Shown here piece after piece: positions 1 to 8,258 of a stretch of DNA of 22,011 nt; positions within the stretch are counted from its first letter, which is position 1, and each line of letters opens with the position of its first letter. The DNA comes from a virus: IMG/VR virus record IMGVR_UViG_3300047550_005292, positions 1 through 22,011 of that record; one strand, written 5' to 3'. The notes under the pieces were generated by a model, which searched no databases, was not told the DNA's origin, and worked only from the letters and a program-made list of their open reading frames with translations. A program made the translations under genes and the position numbers.

Positions 1-21
1 TATTAACATTTTTCATAATTT

Positions 22-180
22 ATGGCAAATTTAAGAAAAGATAACATCAATTTAGATAGATCATGGGATTTTGATGAGTGTGTAGGTGCTATTGTGTTTG
101 GGGTTCCCACGGCTCTTTGTTGCTATGAGGCTGGGGTAATTACAGTAGAAATTATACATATGTTAGTCAACCTTATATAA
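22..180 (+). CDS. small hypothetical membrane protein, 52 aa
   Basis: An open frame from ATG 22 to TAA 178-180 encodes 52 residues. The first 18 are polar and charged. The rest is mostly hydrophobic (GAIVFGVPTALCCYEAGVIT and then IIHMLVNLI), which suggests one or two membrane segments. I see no Shine-Dalgarno sequence before ATG 22, so the start is uncertain; only 21 bases precede it in the window. The next gene starts 35 bases downstream on the same strand and is also a membrane protein, so the two may be co-expressed. I do not recognise the family. It could be a small accessory membrane protein of the neighbouring holin-like gene, or a chance frame. Confidence 0.45.
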   Translation: MANLRKDNINLDRSWDFDECVGAIVFGVPTALCCYEAGVITVEIIHMLVNLI

Positions 181-215
181 GATGTTTTGGTATAACTTAC
201 TATAAGGAAATATGG

Positions 216-545
216 ATGCAAGATCAGTCAAATAATTCAAACTTCGGAATAGATTTCGGACTCATACTAGCAGGATTTTTTGGTGCATTGATTCTTGCAT
301 TGAGTACAAAAAATCAAACACCCGGAAAAGCAATCACCTCAATTTTAGCAGGAGCGATTTGTGCGAATTATTTGACACCAATTGCGCTGAACTTTATGCC
401 AGAGGCAATACAAAATAATGGTAGATATGGAACTGCATTTATAATGGGATTCATTGGATTGAAATCATTAGAATTGATATATGATCTTGTTTCAAAAAAA
501 ATCAAATCAAAAAAAGGTAAAATCAATATTGATGTTAATATCTAA
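216..545 (+). CDS. holin-like multi-pass membrane protein, 109 aa
   Basis: This 109-residue protein has about three hydrophobic segments: residues 12-30 (FGLILAGFFGALILALS), 40-60 (ITSILAGAICANYLTPIAL) and 72-90 (TAFIMGFIGLKSLELIYDLV). A strongly basic tail follows (KKIKSKKGK). Size, three-segment topology and charged C-terminus resemble phage holin-like proteins, but no specific family was confirmed. AAGGA at 204-208 lies 7 bases before ATG 216; the earlier ATG at 212 runs into a stop after seven codons. An extended -10-like TGGTATAAC lies at 188-196 but lacks a good -35. A second holin candidate sits at 11665-12099, so the role here is open. It lies just before the C-terminal half of the DNA polymerase, an unusual place for a lysis gene. 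Confidence 0.72.
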   Translation: MQDQSNNSNFGIDFGLILAGFFGALILALSTKNQTPGKAITSILAGAICANYLTPIALNFMPEAIQNNGRYGTAFIMGFIGLKSLELIYDLVSKKIKSKKGKINIDVNI

Positions 546-551
546 AAAATA

Positions 552-580
552 TTGATTTCAAAGGAGAGATATGATATAAT
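552..580 (+). promoter_or_regulatory. sigma70-type promoter (TTGATT, 17 bp, TATAAT)
   Basis: TTGATT at 552-557 and a perfect TATAAT at 575-580 are separated by 17 bases, the optimal spacing for host sigma70 RNA polymerase. The predicted start is near 587, which is the ATG of the next gene. The -10 box sits in the gap between two genes and overlaps a hairpin. This suggests early transcription of the 587-778 gene and the replication block below it. Based on sequence match only. Confidence 0.6.
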
Positions 581-604
581 AAGCCCATGAAATATGGGCT
601 TTTT
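581..604 (+). terminator. hairpin with short T-run, possible weak terminator
   Basis: AAGCCCAT (581-588) is an exact inverted repeat of ATGGGCTT (594-601) with a 5-base loop, followed by TTTATT. It could end transcripts from the 216-545 gene. The left arm contains the ATG of the next ORF, so on read-through RNA the hairpin would bury that start codon. A transcript starting near 587 could not form it. The T-run is short, so terminator strength is doubtful. Confidence 0.4.
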
Positions 605-778
605 ATTATAGACTCAGAAGATTGGCTTAGAGAAGCAGATAAAACAATCGCTATTTGGGAAACATCAGAAGATGCTGAAAAGTGGAGAAAAAATCAAACT
701 GTTTTTCCTAACAAGTATTCTGTGAAGAAAGTAACCCCAAAAATAATTAAAGAAGATCAGGATAGTCTCCATAAATAG
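587..778 (+). CDS. small conserved-looking hypothetical protein, 63 aa
   Basis: A 63-residue soluble protein, starting MKYGLFIIDSEDWLREADKT and rich in Lys, Glu and Asp, with two Trp-containing helices likely in its centre. No membrane segment and no known motif is visible. The nearest Shine-Dalgarno-like stretch (AAAGGAGAG, 560-568) is 18 bases upstream and better placed for ATG 571, which reads only Met-Ile-stop. ATG 587 coincides with the predicted start site of the 552-580 promoter, so translation may be leaderless. The coding-like composition and neat fit before the polymerase gene support a real gene. Function unknown. Confidence 0.65.
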   Translation: MKYGLFIIDSEDWLREADKTIAIWETSEDAEKWRKNQTVFPNKYSVKKVTPKIIKEDQDSLHK

Positions 779-790
779 AATGAATACATT

Positions 791-1906
791 ATGAAAAATT
801 TATCGAATCTTAGTAATGATGAATTGATTAATCTTAAAAATAAAATTGAATTTGATATATCTAAATATCATAATTTCCAACTAGTACGCAAAATTCAATT
901 GAATTCTGCTTATGGTGCTGTAGGAAACGAATTTTTCCGATTTTATAGTACAGAACTTGCGGAGGCTGTCACTTTAAGTGGTCAGCTCATTATTCAATAT
1001 ATTGGCAATCAAATTAATGATTTTCTCAATGATGCTGTTGGTACAAAGAAAGTTGATTATGTAATCTATTCAGATACAGATTCTGTATATCTGAATATGG
1101 AAGCCATTGTCAATAAATTTGGTTCTAATAAAACCAAAGATGAAATTATTAATTACATTAATAATGTTTGTGTAAAAATTATTACTCCTTTCATAGAAAA
1201 ACAATTTGATAAATTCGCAAAAACTTTAAATGCCTATGAAAATAGAATTAGCATGGAGCGCGAAGTAATAGCCGATAAGGGTATCTGGACTGCAAAGAAA
1301 AAGTATATGTTGAATGTATGGGATTCTGAAGGTATCAAATACGCAGAACCAAAACAAAAAATAATGGGTATTGAAACTGCAAGATCATCAACCCCAGAAA
1401 TTGTGAGAAAGAAACTAAAGGAATGCATTTCCATCATTCTTAATAAGACGGAAAATGATCTCATTACATTTGTTTCTGACTTCAGAGAAGAGTTTTTTAC
1501 TACAGATCCATCAAAAATTGCATTTCCTCGCAGTGTAAATAAACTAAAAGAATATACAGATAAAGATCAAATCTACAAAAAAGGAACTCCTATTCAAGTA
1601 AAGGGTGCTTTACTCTACAATCATTATTTAAAGAAACTTGGTCTGACTAAAAAATATTCTAAGATTTCTGATGGAGAAAAGATCAAATTCATCTATCTCA
1701 AAAAACCAAATCCTATGGGTGGATTTAAAGGTGATGATTGCGTTATTGCATTTACAAATAAATTACCGAAAGAATTTGGACTTGATGGATATATCGACTA
1801 TAATACACAATTCGAGAAAACATTCTTGGATCCTCTAATGATTATTTTGAATGTCATTGGATGGAAGCATGAAGAAACAAATACGTTAGAATCACTTTTT
1901 ATATGA
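791..1906 (+). CDS. 43: DNA polymerase (family B, T4 gp43-type), C-terminal half of a split gene
   Basis: This 371-residue protein is the fingers, palm and thumb part of a family B replicative polymerase. Motif B is seen as K-x3-NSAYG near residues 35-43 and motif C as YSDTDSVY near residues 93-100, with the catalytic Asp pair. The C-terminus ends in ESLFI, like the sliding-clamp-binding tail of T4 gp43. The exonuclease domain, the N-terminal domain and motif A are absent. The reading frame is closed by a stop at 776-778 just upstream, so this is not a continuation from upstream. The first 30 residues match the helical fingers tip preceding motif B, so the break lies in the fingers. Bipartite gp43 is known in some T4-related Aeromonas phages. 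The other half must lie outside this window. There is no strong ribosome-binding site. Confidence 0.93.
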   Translation: MKNLSNLSNDELINLKNKIEFDISKYHNFQLVRKIQLNSAYGAVGNEFFRFYSTELAEAVTLSGQLIIQYIGNQINDFLNDAVGTKKVDYVIYSDTDSVYLNMEAIVNKFGSNKTKDEIINYINNVCVKIITPFIEKQFDKFAKTLNAYENRISMEREVIADKGIWTAKKKYMLNVWDSEGIKYAEPKQKIMGIETARSSTPEIVRKKLKECISIILNKTENDLITFVSDFREEFFTTDPSKIAFPRSVNKLKEYTDKDQIYKKGTPIQVKGALLYNHYLKKLGLTKKYSKISDGEKIKFIYLKKPNPMGGFKGDDCVIAFTNKLPKEFGLDGYIDYNTQFEKTFLDPLMIILNVIGWKHEETNTLESLFI

Positions 1907-1914
1907 GGTAAAAC

Positions 1915-2943
1915 ATGACTGACTTTTTAAGCAAAATGATTAAATCTTCTGGTAATAAATTCGCATCTATCGTTGATGATGGTCTTGATGGAAGTGATGT
2001 TACTGGTTTCACTGATACTGGTAGTATGATGCTAAATGCACTTCTATCAGGATCACTTTATGGTGGTATGGCAAATAATAAGATCGTAGCACTAGCAGGA
2101 GAAGCCGCCACTGGTAAAACTTACTTTACTATTGGTATTCTATCCAAGTTCCTTCAGGATAATCCTGAAGGGGTTGTGATTTACTTTGATACTGAGCAAG
2201 CAGTAACATCTGATATGTTCAAGAGTCGTGGTGTAGATCCGAAGCGTGTTGCTGTATTTCCAGTAGCAACAATCGAAGAATTTAGATTTCAATCAATTAA
2301 AATCGTAGATGATTACCTGACAGAAGAAGAATCTGACAGGAAGCCAATGATGATTGTTCTTGATTCTCTTGGTATGTTGTCTACTTCAAAGGAAATCAAT
2401 GATACTACTGAAGGTAAGGAAGTTCGTGATATGACTCGCGCACAGGTTATCAAATCTACTTTCCGAGTCTTAACTCTTAAGCTTGGAAAGGCAAAGATTC
2501 CAATGATCATGACCAATCACACATACTCCATCGTTGGTGCTTATGTTCCTACTTCTGAAATGGGTGGTGGTACTGGTCTTAAGTACGCGGCATCAACAAT
2601 CGTATATCTGAGTAAGAAGAAGGACAAGGATAGCGAAGGTGATGTTGTGGGTAATATCATCAACTGTAAGTTGTATAAATCACGCTTCACGAAAGAAAAC
2701 AAAACTGTTTCGGTTAAACTTAATTACGAAACTGGGCTTGATCGTTACTATGGTCTAGTTGACCTTGCTCTTGAATCTGGTGTATTTACAAAGACGAGCA
2801 CTCGTATTACACTACCAGATGGAAGTTCTGCTTTTGAAAAGAACATCTATGAAAATCCTGAGAAGTATTTTACAAAGGAAGTTCTAGAGAAGTTGGAAAA
2901 GGCAGCACAGAAAGAGTTTAAATACGGTTCAAATGAACATTGA
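1915..2943 (+). CDS. uvsX: UvsX-type RecA-like recombinase
   Basis: A 342-residue RecA-fold ATPase that would form filaments on single-stranded DNA and catalyse strand exchange for recombination-dependent replication and repair. The Walker A motif GEAATGKT is at residues 62-69 and the Walker B strand MMIVLD at 145-150, followed by SLGML. A TNH stretch after the second core strand fits the RecA loop region. Its length suits the T4 UvsX/RecA range. GAGG at about 1904-1907 serves ATG 1915, 8 bases after the polymerase stop. The gene overlaps the helicase start by 11 bases, so they are translationally linked. UvsX next to 41 and 61 matches the T4 recombination and replication machinery. Confidence 0.93.
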   Translation: MTDFLSKMIKSSGNKFASIVDDGLDGSDVTGFTDTGSMMLNALLSGSLYGGMANNKIVALAGEAATGKTYFTIGILSKFLQDNPEGVVIYFDTEQAVTSDMFKSRGVDPKRVAVFPVATIEEFRFQSIKIVDDYLTEEESDRKPMMIVLDSLGMLSTSKEINDTTEGKEVRDMTRAQVIKSTFRVLTLKLGKAKIPMIMTNHTYSIVGAYVPTSEMGGGTGLKYAASTIVYLSKKKDKDSEGDVVGNIINCKLYKSRFTKENKTVSVKLNYETGLDRYYGLVDLALESGVFTKTSTRITLPDGSSAFEKNIYENPEKYFTKEVLEKLEKAAQKEFKYGSNEH

Positions 2944-4300
2944 AAAAATCATACTTCAGAATCTAGCAAGGAATGATTCATATGCTAGAAAAGTTGTACC
3001 ATTCCTGAAAAAAGAATATTTTCATGATCGTAATGAGAATATTGTATTCGATTCCATTCATAAGTTTATTATCGAATACAATTCATTACCAACTAAGGAT
3101 GTTCTTTATATTTCTCTGGAAAAGACCAAATCAATCTCTCAAGATGATTTTCAGAACTCTATTGAAATAGTTGATGAACTCTATTCTGATTATGAAGAGA
3201 GTTCTATTGATTGGCTCATGAATGAGACTGAAAACTTCTGTAAAGAAAAAGCAGTCTACAACGCGATCATGAATTCAATCAATATCATTGACGGCAAGGA
3301 TACAACACCAACTACTGCCATTCCTGATATCTTGTCAAAGGCATTGGCTGTATCGTTTGACACTCATATCGGACACGATTATATTGAAGATTATGAAAAG
3401 CGATATGAGTTTTATCATAAGGTAGAGCAAAAGATACCATTTGACCTTGACGTATTCAATGAGATTACAAGTGGTGGTATCGTACCAAAGACTCTATCGA
3501 TTTGTATGGCTGGTACTGGTGTTGGTAAATCATTGTTCTTATGCCATTTTGCTGCTGCTTGCTTAAAGCAGCATAAGAATGTTCTTTACATCACATGCGA
3601 AATGTCAGAAGAAAAAATTGCTGAAAGAATAGATGCAAATATTCTTGATGTTGCAATCAATGATCTTAAAGCTCTTCCTCTTTCGGTTTATGAAAAGAAA
3701 CTAAAGAACTCATGTGCTGATGTGAGAGGTAAATTGATTATCAAGGAATATCCAACATCCACGGCTAATTCAAATCATTTCAGATTTCTATTGGATGAGT
3801 TGAGTCTTAAGAAGAAATTCAAGCCAGATATTATTTTCATTGACTACTTGAATATCTGCGCTTCTGCAAGAATCAAGGGTGGTAAAGTAAATTCCTTTGA
3901 GTATATTAAAGCAATCTCTGAGGAATTAAGAGGTCTTGCCGTTGAATACAATGTACCACTGGTTACAGCAACACAAACGAATAGAGAAGGATTTGCAAAT
4001 AGTGATCCTGAACTTACTCACACATCAGAATCATTCGGTCTACCAATGACTGCTGATTTTATGTTTGCGTTGATCAGTACAGATGAGTTAGAACAATCTG
4101 GCCACATTCTAGTCAAACAGCTAAAAAATCGTTATAATGAACGTCTTGGTAATAAAAAGTTCTTGTTGAAAATTAATCGTGGTAAGATGAAACTGTATTC
4201 AGCAGAATCATCAGTTCCTCTACCGGAACCAAAACCACAAGGACCAGATAATTTCTTTGGGAGAAAGAAGCAAAATAATTTTAATGATTGGAAGATGTGA
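2933..4300 (+). CDS. 41: replicative DNA helicase, DnaB/T4 gp41 type
   Basis: A 455-residue hexameric helicase of the DnaB family that would unwind the fork and pair with the primase encoded next. The N-terminal 120 residues are a helical primase-interacting domain. The RecA-like motor domain carries the P-loop MAGTGVGKS at residues 192-200 and Walker B IIFID at 300-304, then TATQTN near 345-350 (motif H4). A basic RYNERLG stretch near 410 may hold the arginine finger. The proline- and asparagine-rich tail ([15 protein letters not shown]) may be flexible. ATG 2933 lies inside the end of uvsX, and TGA at 4298-4300 shares its last base with the primase ATG, so coupling is tight on both sides. 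Confidence 0.93.
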   Translation: MNIEKIILQNLARNDSYARKVVPFLKKEYFHDRNENIVFDSIHKFIIEYNSLPTKDVLYISLEKTKSISQDDFQNSIEIVDELYSDYEESSIDWLMNETENFCKEKAVYNAIMNSINIIDGKDTTPTTAIPDILSKALAVSFDTHIGHDYIEDYEKRYEFYHKVEQKIPFDLDVFNEITSGGIVPKTLSICMAGTGVGKSLFLCHFAAACLKQHKNVLYITCEMSEEKIAERIDANILDVAINDLKALPLSVYEKKLKNSCADVRGKLIIKEYPTSTANSNHFRFLLDELSLKKKFKPDIIFIDYLNICASARIKGGKVNSFEYIKAISEELRGLAVEYNVPLVTATQTNREGFANSDPELTHTSESFGLPMTADFMFALISTDELEQSGHILVKQLKNRYNERLGNKKFLLKINRGKMKLYSAESSVPLPEPKPQGPDNFFGRKKQNNFNDWKM

Positions 4301-5313
4301 TGGCTCTTTACATAGATAAAAAGTATATCAATTTAGTTTCTTCAATGCTTCCTAAGTTTAAATGGAAGAAAGAAACACTTGCCAATTGTCGTTGTGTAAT
4401 CTGTGGAGATTCTACAAAAAGTAAAGGCAAAGCCAGAGGATATTTCTTTGTTAAGAATAATAACTTTTTTTATAAATGCCATAACTGTGGTGCTGGACTT
4501 AGCGTATATAATTTCTTGCAGCACGTTTCCCCGTCTTTGTGTAAAGATTATTCGATGGAAAGATTCTGTGCAGGAGAAAATCGTGGTAACTTTAAAAAGC
4601 CTACGCAGGAAGATCTATATCCGATCACTGCAATTAGGCCAAAATCTTACAATTTTCAATATCTTGTAGATTTACCAGAAGACCATAAAGCAGTTCAATA
4701 TGTGATTGAGCGTAAAATCCCGAAGGAGAAATGGGATGATATTGGATATACAGATGATATGGGTAAACTAGCGGAGGAATTCGATGAATCGTATAAAGAT
4801 AAGTTTTCTAAAGAGGATAGGCTTGTGGTTGTCATTCGCAATAGCAGTGGCATTTGCGGATTTCAATGTCGAACCTTCTCAAAGAAAACAAAAAAAGGAA
4901 TGAAGTATTTCACCCTCAAAAGAGAAAAAGAATTATGCTATTACGGATTGCATAATGTTGATTTGACTAAAAAATTCTATATTCTAGAAGGGCCAATCAA
5001 CTCAATGTTTATTCCAAATGCAATAGCAACATTGGGATCTAGTAATTTTATTCAAGTGGACGAAAAGATAGATGATACAAATGCAGTATATGTTTTAGAC
5101 AATGAACCATATAAGAAAGAAACTGTTCAACTTCTAGAAAAGTTAATAGAAATGAAAAAAACAGTTTGTATTTTTCCTGAAAATATCACCGAAAAAGATA
5201 TCAATGATATGGTATCTGCGGGACTAGATGCTAAAAAATTAATAGATCAAAACACATATTCAGATTTAAAAGCTAAATTGGTATTAACAAAATGGAAGAA
5301 AACGATAACATAA
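4300..5313 (+). CDS. 61: DNA primase, T4 gp61 type
   Basis: A 337-residue primase that would make RNA primers for lagging-strand synthesis with the gp41 helicase. The N-terminal zinc ribbon is visible as CVIC (Cys32, Cys35) and CHNC (Cys60, Cys63). A TOPRIM-like core follows, with Glu230 in ILEGPINS and Asp267 with Glu269 in VLDNE. I take ATG 4300 as start: GGAAG at 4290-4294 is 5 bases away and the ATG overlaps the helicase TGA. A TTG at 4288 in the same frame is less likely. The last 22 bases overlap the next gene. Order and overlap indicate a primosome operon. Confidence 0.9.
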   Translation: MALYIDKKYINLVSSMLPKFKWKKETLANCRCVICGDSTKSKGKARGYFFVKNNNFFYKCHNCGAGLSVYNFLQHVSPSLCKDYSMERFCAGENRGNFKKPTQEDLYPITAIRPKSYNFQYLVDLPEDHKAVQYVIERKIPKEKWDDIGYTDDMGKLAEEFDESYKDKFSKEDRLVVVIRNSSGICGFQCRTFSKKTKKGMKYFTLKREKELCYYGLHNVDLTKKFYILEGPINSMFIPNAIATLGSSNFIQVDEKIDDTNAVYVLDNEPYKKETVQLLEKLIEMKKTVCIFPENITEKDINDMVSAGLDAKKLIDQNTYSDLKAKLVLTKWKKTIT

Positions 5314-5567
5314 ATGATGAATTTTTTGATGACGATAATGATGAGAATATATCAGACGATGAGCAATCATATTTGTTACAAAAAATGTTAGATACATTAA
5401 TGGTATTTAATTCACACTTCGCACAATATATTCGAGAATCTAATCCAGAACTATTTAAAAAGGCTGTAGATTATGCAAAAACCTTTACAGAAGAAGATGT
5501 TCCTGGTATAATGCTACACTATTCTATAGAGGATGAGGAAGATAAAAAAGATGACAAAAAAGATTGA
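5292..5567 (+). CDS. small acidic hypothetical protein, 91 aa
   Basis: A 91-residue protein with a very acidic N-terminus (residues 1-25 almost all Asp, Glu and Asn), a helical centre (SYLLQKMLDTLMVFNSHFAQ) and a charged tail with repeated KKDDKK. No membrane segment or catalytic motif is seen. It overlaps the end of the primase by 22 bases and its own end overlaps thyX, so it is a link in the replication operon. The extreme charge could suit a DNA mimic or a partner-binding adaptor, but nothing in the sequence proves a role. Its ribosome-binding site is poor, and translation is probably coupled to the primase. Confidence 0.75.
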   Translation: MEENDNINDEFFDDDNDENISDDEQSYLLQKMLDTLMVFNSHFAQYIRESNPELFKKAVDYAKTFTEEDVPGIMLHYSIEDEEDKKDDKKD

Positions 5568-6249
5568 TGTTTTAGATAAAGGTCACGTTGAATTAATTTC
5601 ATACATGGGCGATGACTTAACCGTTGTTAACGCAGCGCGTGTTTCGTTTAATAAGCAAAGTGAATGGGACCATCCAGATAGTCATGTTCCTGCCAATATT
5701 TTACCAGAAAAAGATAAGAAGTTGATTAAGTATCTTGCTGATCATAAACACTGGACTCCATTCGCACACCCACAAATAACCTTACGAATCAAAGCACCAA
5801 TTTTTGTTCGCGCACAATTAGGTAAGCACCAAATTGGTTTGGTTATGAATGAGGTTTCTCGTAGATATGTGACCTATGAACCAGATATTTACAAGCCAAA
5901 ATGGAGAAAGGCTCCCACTGATGGGGCCAAGCAAGGTAGTTCTGGGTTTATGGTCCCGAATCCATATGTTTTGGACATGTATGATAATGCTTGCCAAGAT
6001 GCTTTGGATGCCTATGAGGAATTGCTGAAGCAGGGTGTAGCCCCCGAACAAGCCCGTGGGATTTTACCCCAGGCTACCTACACTGAATGGTGGTGGACAG
6101 GCTCTCTAGCCGCCTACAGCCGCGTATATGCCCAAAGAATTGATGCCCATGCCCAATGGGAGGTCCAGGAATATGCCAAGGCCATGGGGGAATTAATTGA
6201 GCCATTATTCCCGGTATCTTGGAAAGCATTGACAGGAACAGCTAAATAA
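5551..6249 (+). CDS. thyX: flavin-dependent thymidylate synthase ThyX
   Basis: A 232-residue ThyX that makes dTMP from dUMP using FAD, NADPH and methylene-tetrahydrofolate. HWTPFAH at residues 67-73 matches the family's N-terminal histidine motif. The signature region, normally RHRx7S, reads KHQ (92-94) followed by NEVSRRY (100-106), a variant I recall from T4-like phages. The C-terminal RIDAHAQWEVQEYA (196-209) holds the conserved Arg and Gln of the substrate site. I prefer ATG 5551, with GAGGAAG 9 bases upstream; ATG 5533 in frame has its purine run touching the codon. The 3' half is much more GC-rich than the 5' half. It is paired with nrdJ downstream for dNTP supply. Confidence 0.92.
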   Translation: MTKKIDVLDKGHVELISYMGDDLTVVNAARVSFNKQSEWDHPDSHVPANILPEKDKKLIKYLADHKHWTPFAHPQITLRIKAPIFVRAQLGKHQIGLVMNEVSRRYVTYEPDIYKPKWRKAPTDGAKQGSSGFMVPNPYVLDMYDNACQDALDAYEELLKQGVAPEQARGILPQATYTEWWWTGSLAAYSRVYAQRIDAHAQWEVQEYAKAMGELIEPLFPVSWKALTGTAK

Positions 6250-6269
6250 GAAGCATTTAAGGAGTATGC

Positions 6270-8195
6270 ATGAATAATTTACCAAGTCAGTATCAAGAAT
6301 TTATTTACAAGTCACGTTATTCTCGCTGGATTGAGACTGAAAATCGCAGAGAAAACTGGCCCGAGACAGTTAAGCGTTATTTTGATTTTTTCGTTGAACA
6401 TCTGGCAGAAAATCAATCTTATAAGGTATCAGATGAATTACGAAATGAGTTAGAGAGTGCAGTCCTTAATCTGGAAGTAATGCCATCAATGCGAGCTTTA
6501 ATGACCGCAGGGGAGGCTTTACAGAGAGATAACGTCGCAGGATACAATTGCTCTTATGTGGCCGTAAATAATATTCGCGCCTTTGATGAGATTCTTTATA
6601 TTTTAATGTGTGGTACAGGCGTTGGATTTAGTGTGGAGAGACAATATGTTGAAAAACTTCCTACGATTGCTGAACATTTTACTAATTCAGATACCACTAT
6701 TATCGTACAGGACAGTAAGGCTGGTTGGGCTAAAGCATATCGGGAACTCGTATCCCTACTTATTGGAGGTCAGATTCCAAAATGGGATGTGTCTAAAGTA
6801 CGCCCTGCTGGTGCAAGACTCAAAACATTTGGTGGTCGAGCTTCGGGGCCAAGACCCCTCATTGATCTCTTTCACTTCACCACTGATACTTTTAAGAGAG
6901 CGGCAGGAAGAAAGCTTACTTCCATCGAATGTCACGATATTGTTTGCAAGATCGCAGAAATTGTCGTTGTCGGAGGCGTTAGACGCTCTGCGCTTATTTC
7001 TCTGTCCAATCTCACGGACGAAAGAATGCGAGATGCTAAAAGCGGTGCTTGGTGGGAACAAAACCCTCAACGTGCCTTGGCAAATAATTCAGTTGCCTAT
7101 AAGGAGAAGCCAGAAATTGGAATTTTCATGGAAGAATGGATCTCTCTCTATAAGTCCAAAAGTGGTGAAAGAGGTATCTTCAATAGAGAAGCGGCAAAGA
7201 AAACTGTTGCAAAACTAGGTGATCGCCGTGATCCGAACTATGATTTCGGTACGAATCCATGCTCAGAAATTATTCTTCGTGATCGTGAATTCTGCAATCT
7301 TACTGAGGTTGTGATTCGCGCAGAGGATACCCAAGATAGCATTGCACGTAAGGTACGCATTGCTAGTATTTTAGGAACTTGGCAAGCATCTCTTACACAT
7401 TTCCCATATCTATCCTCTGGGTGGAAGAAGAATTGTGAGGAAGAAGCGTTACTTGGTGTTTCTCTTACAGGTATTCTCGACAATCCACTAATGGGAAGTA
7501 AAGATCATAAACTGCTTTCAGCAGCATTAGAAGATCTTAAAAAGGTTTCTGTAGAAACAAATAAGGAATGGGCAGAGAAACTTGGCATCAATCCTGCTGC
7601 TGCTATTACTTGTATCAAACCATCTGGTACAGTTTCTCAACTCACGGATGCTGCTTCAGGTATACATGCTCGTCATAGTGAGTACTACATTCGTACCGTT
7701 CGTGCGGATCGCAAGGATCCACTATGTCAGATGATGATTGACATGGGATTCCCCGCAGAGCCTTGTGTGATGAAACCAGACCATACGATGGTATTCTCAT
7801 TCCCAATGTCTGCTGTTGGATCTGTAACTCGTAATGATATGACAGCAATTGAACATTTAGAATTGTGGTTGACATATCAACGTCATTGGTGTGAGCATAA
7901 ACCATCAATCACAGTAACTGTTAAGGAGCATGAATGGATGGAAGTTGGTGCTTGGGTATATAAGCACTTCGATGAGATCAGTGGTATTTCCTTCTTACCA
8001 CACTCCGATCACTCATATCGTCAAGCACCATATCAAGAATGTACAAAGATTGCTTATACTGCTTTGTCTGTAGAAATGCCTAAAAATGTAGATTGGTCGC
8101 TTCTAAAGAACTATGAGAAGGAAGATAAGACTGTAGGCACACAAACATTCGCATGTAGTGGCGACAAATGCGAATTAGTTGATCTTACAACTTGA
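6270..8195 (+). CDS. nrdJ: ribonucleoside-triphosphate reductase, class II, adenosylcobalamin-dependent
   Basis: A 641-residue monomeric class II reductase that turns NTPs into dNTPs using a coenzyme B12-derived radical. The redox pair is Cys94 (YNCSY) and Cys342 (FCNL). The radical cysteine is Cys331 with Glu333 in NPCSEI, 11 residues before Cys342, the same spacing as Cys408/Cys419 of the Lactobacillus enzyme. GGVRRSALI (235-243) and the C-terminal shuttle pair Cys629 and Cys634 (CSGDKC) are also present. AAGGAG (6259-6264) lies 5 bases before ATG 6270; the nearby ATG at 6266 stops after three codons. It needs no oxygen and no small subunit but needs B12 from the host. No intein or split is seen. 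Confidence 0.94.
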   Translation: MNNLPSQYQEFIYKSRYSRWIETENRRENWPETVKRYFDFFVEHLAENQSYKVSDELRNELESAVLNLEVMPSMRALMTAGEALQRDNVAGYNCSYVAVNNIRAFDEILYILMCGTGVGFSVERQYVEKLPTIAEHFTNSDTTIIVQDSKAGWAKAYRELVSLLIGGQIPKWDVSKVRPAGARLKTFGGRASGPRPLIDLFHFTTDTFKRAAGRKLTSIECHDIVCKIAEIVVVGGVRRSALISLSNLTDERMRDAKSGAWWEQNPQRALANNSVAYKEKPEIGIFMEEWISLYKSKSGERGIFNREAAKKTVAKLGDRRDPNYDFGTNPCSEIILRDREFCNLTEVVIRAEDTQDSIARKVRIASILGTWQASLTHFPYLSSGWKKNCEEEALLGVSLTGILDNPLMGSKDHKLLSAALEDLKKVSVETNKEWAEKLGINPAAAITCIKPSGTVSQLTDAASGIHARHSEYYIRTVRADRKDPLCQMMIDMGFPAEPCVMKPDHTMVFSFPMSAVGSVTRNDMTAIEHLELWLTYQRHWCEHKPSITVTVKEHEWMEVGAWVYKHFDEISGISFLPHSDHSYRQAPYQECTKIAYTALSVEMPKNVDWSLLKNYEKEDKTVGTQTFACSGDKCELVDLTT

Positions 8196-8219
8196 CAATA
8201 AATATAATTATGGTATAAT
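8192..8219 (+). promoter_or_regulatory. near-consensus sigma70 promoter with extended -10
   Basis: Perfect TTGACA at 8192-8197 and perfect TATAAT at 8214-8219 with a 16-base spacer; TGG before the -10 makes an extended -10. The -35 overlaps the stop codon of nrdJ (8193-8195). The expected start is near 8226, so the transcript serves the PEP-CTERM-like gene at 8259. This is the strongest host-type promoter in the window and points to early, high expression. Confidence 0.8.
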
Positions 8220-8228
8220 ACTAAAAAC

Positions 8229-8245
8229 TCCCCCTCGTTGGGGGA
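8229..8245 (+). other. 5'-leader stem-loop
   Basis: TCCCCC (8229-8234) pairs with GGGGGA (8240-8245) around the loop TCGTT. It lies about 3 bases from the predicted transcript start and 4 bases before the GGAG ribosome-binding site. No T-run follows, so it is not an intrinsic terminator. A hairpin at the extreme 5' end is the type that stabilises mRNA, as known for ompA. Confidence 0.6.
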
Positions 8246-8258
8246 TCATGGAGAAAAT

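Noticed and set aside
571-579. ATG-ATA-TAA after a strong Shine-Dalgarno as a leader-peptide gene
   Set aside because: Only two codons; it overlaps the -10 box and is more likely coincidental. It is kept only as a note within the stacked-signals finding.
770-777. CATAAATA before the polymerase gene as a late promoter
   Set aside because: One mismatch to the octamer, it lies in the coding end of the previous ORF, and a replication gene would not be expected to be late.
6610-7218. Long second-frame ORF inside nrdJ (202 aa)
   Set aside because: Fully contained in the well-supported reductase gene; composition and lack of start signals mark it as a shadow.
8229-8245. Terminator of nrdJ
   Set aside because: No T-run follows the stem and it lies downstream of a consensus promoter, so a leader hairpin fits better.
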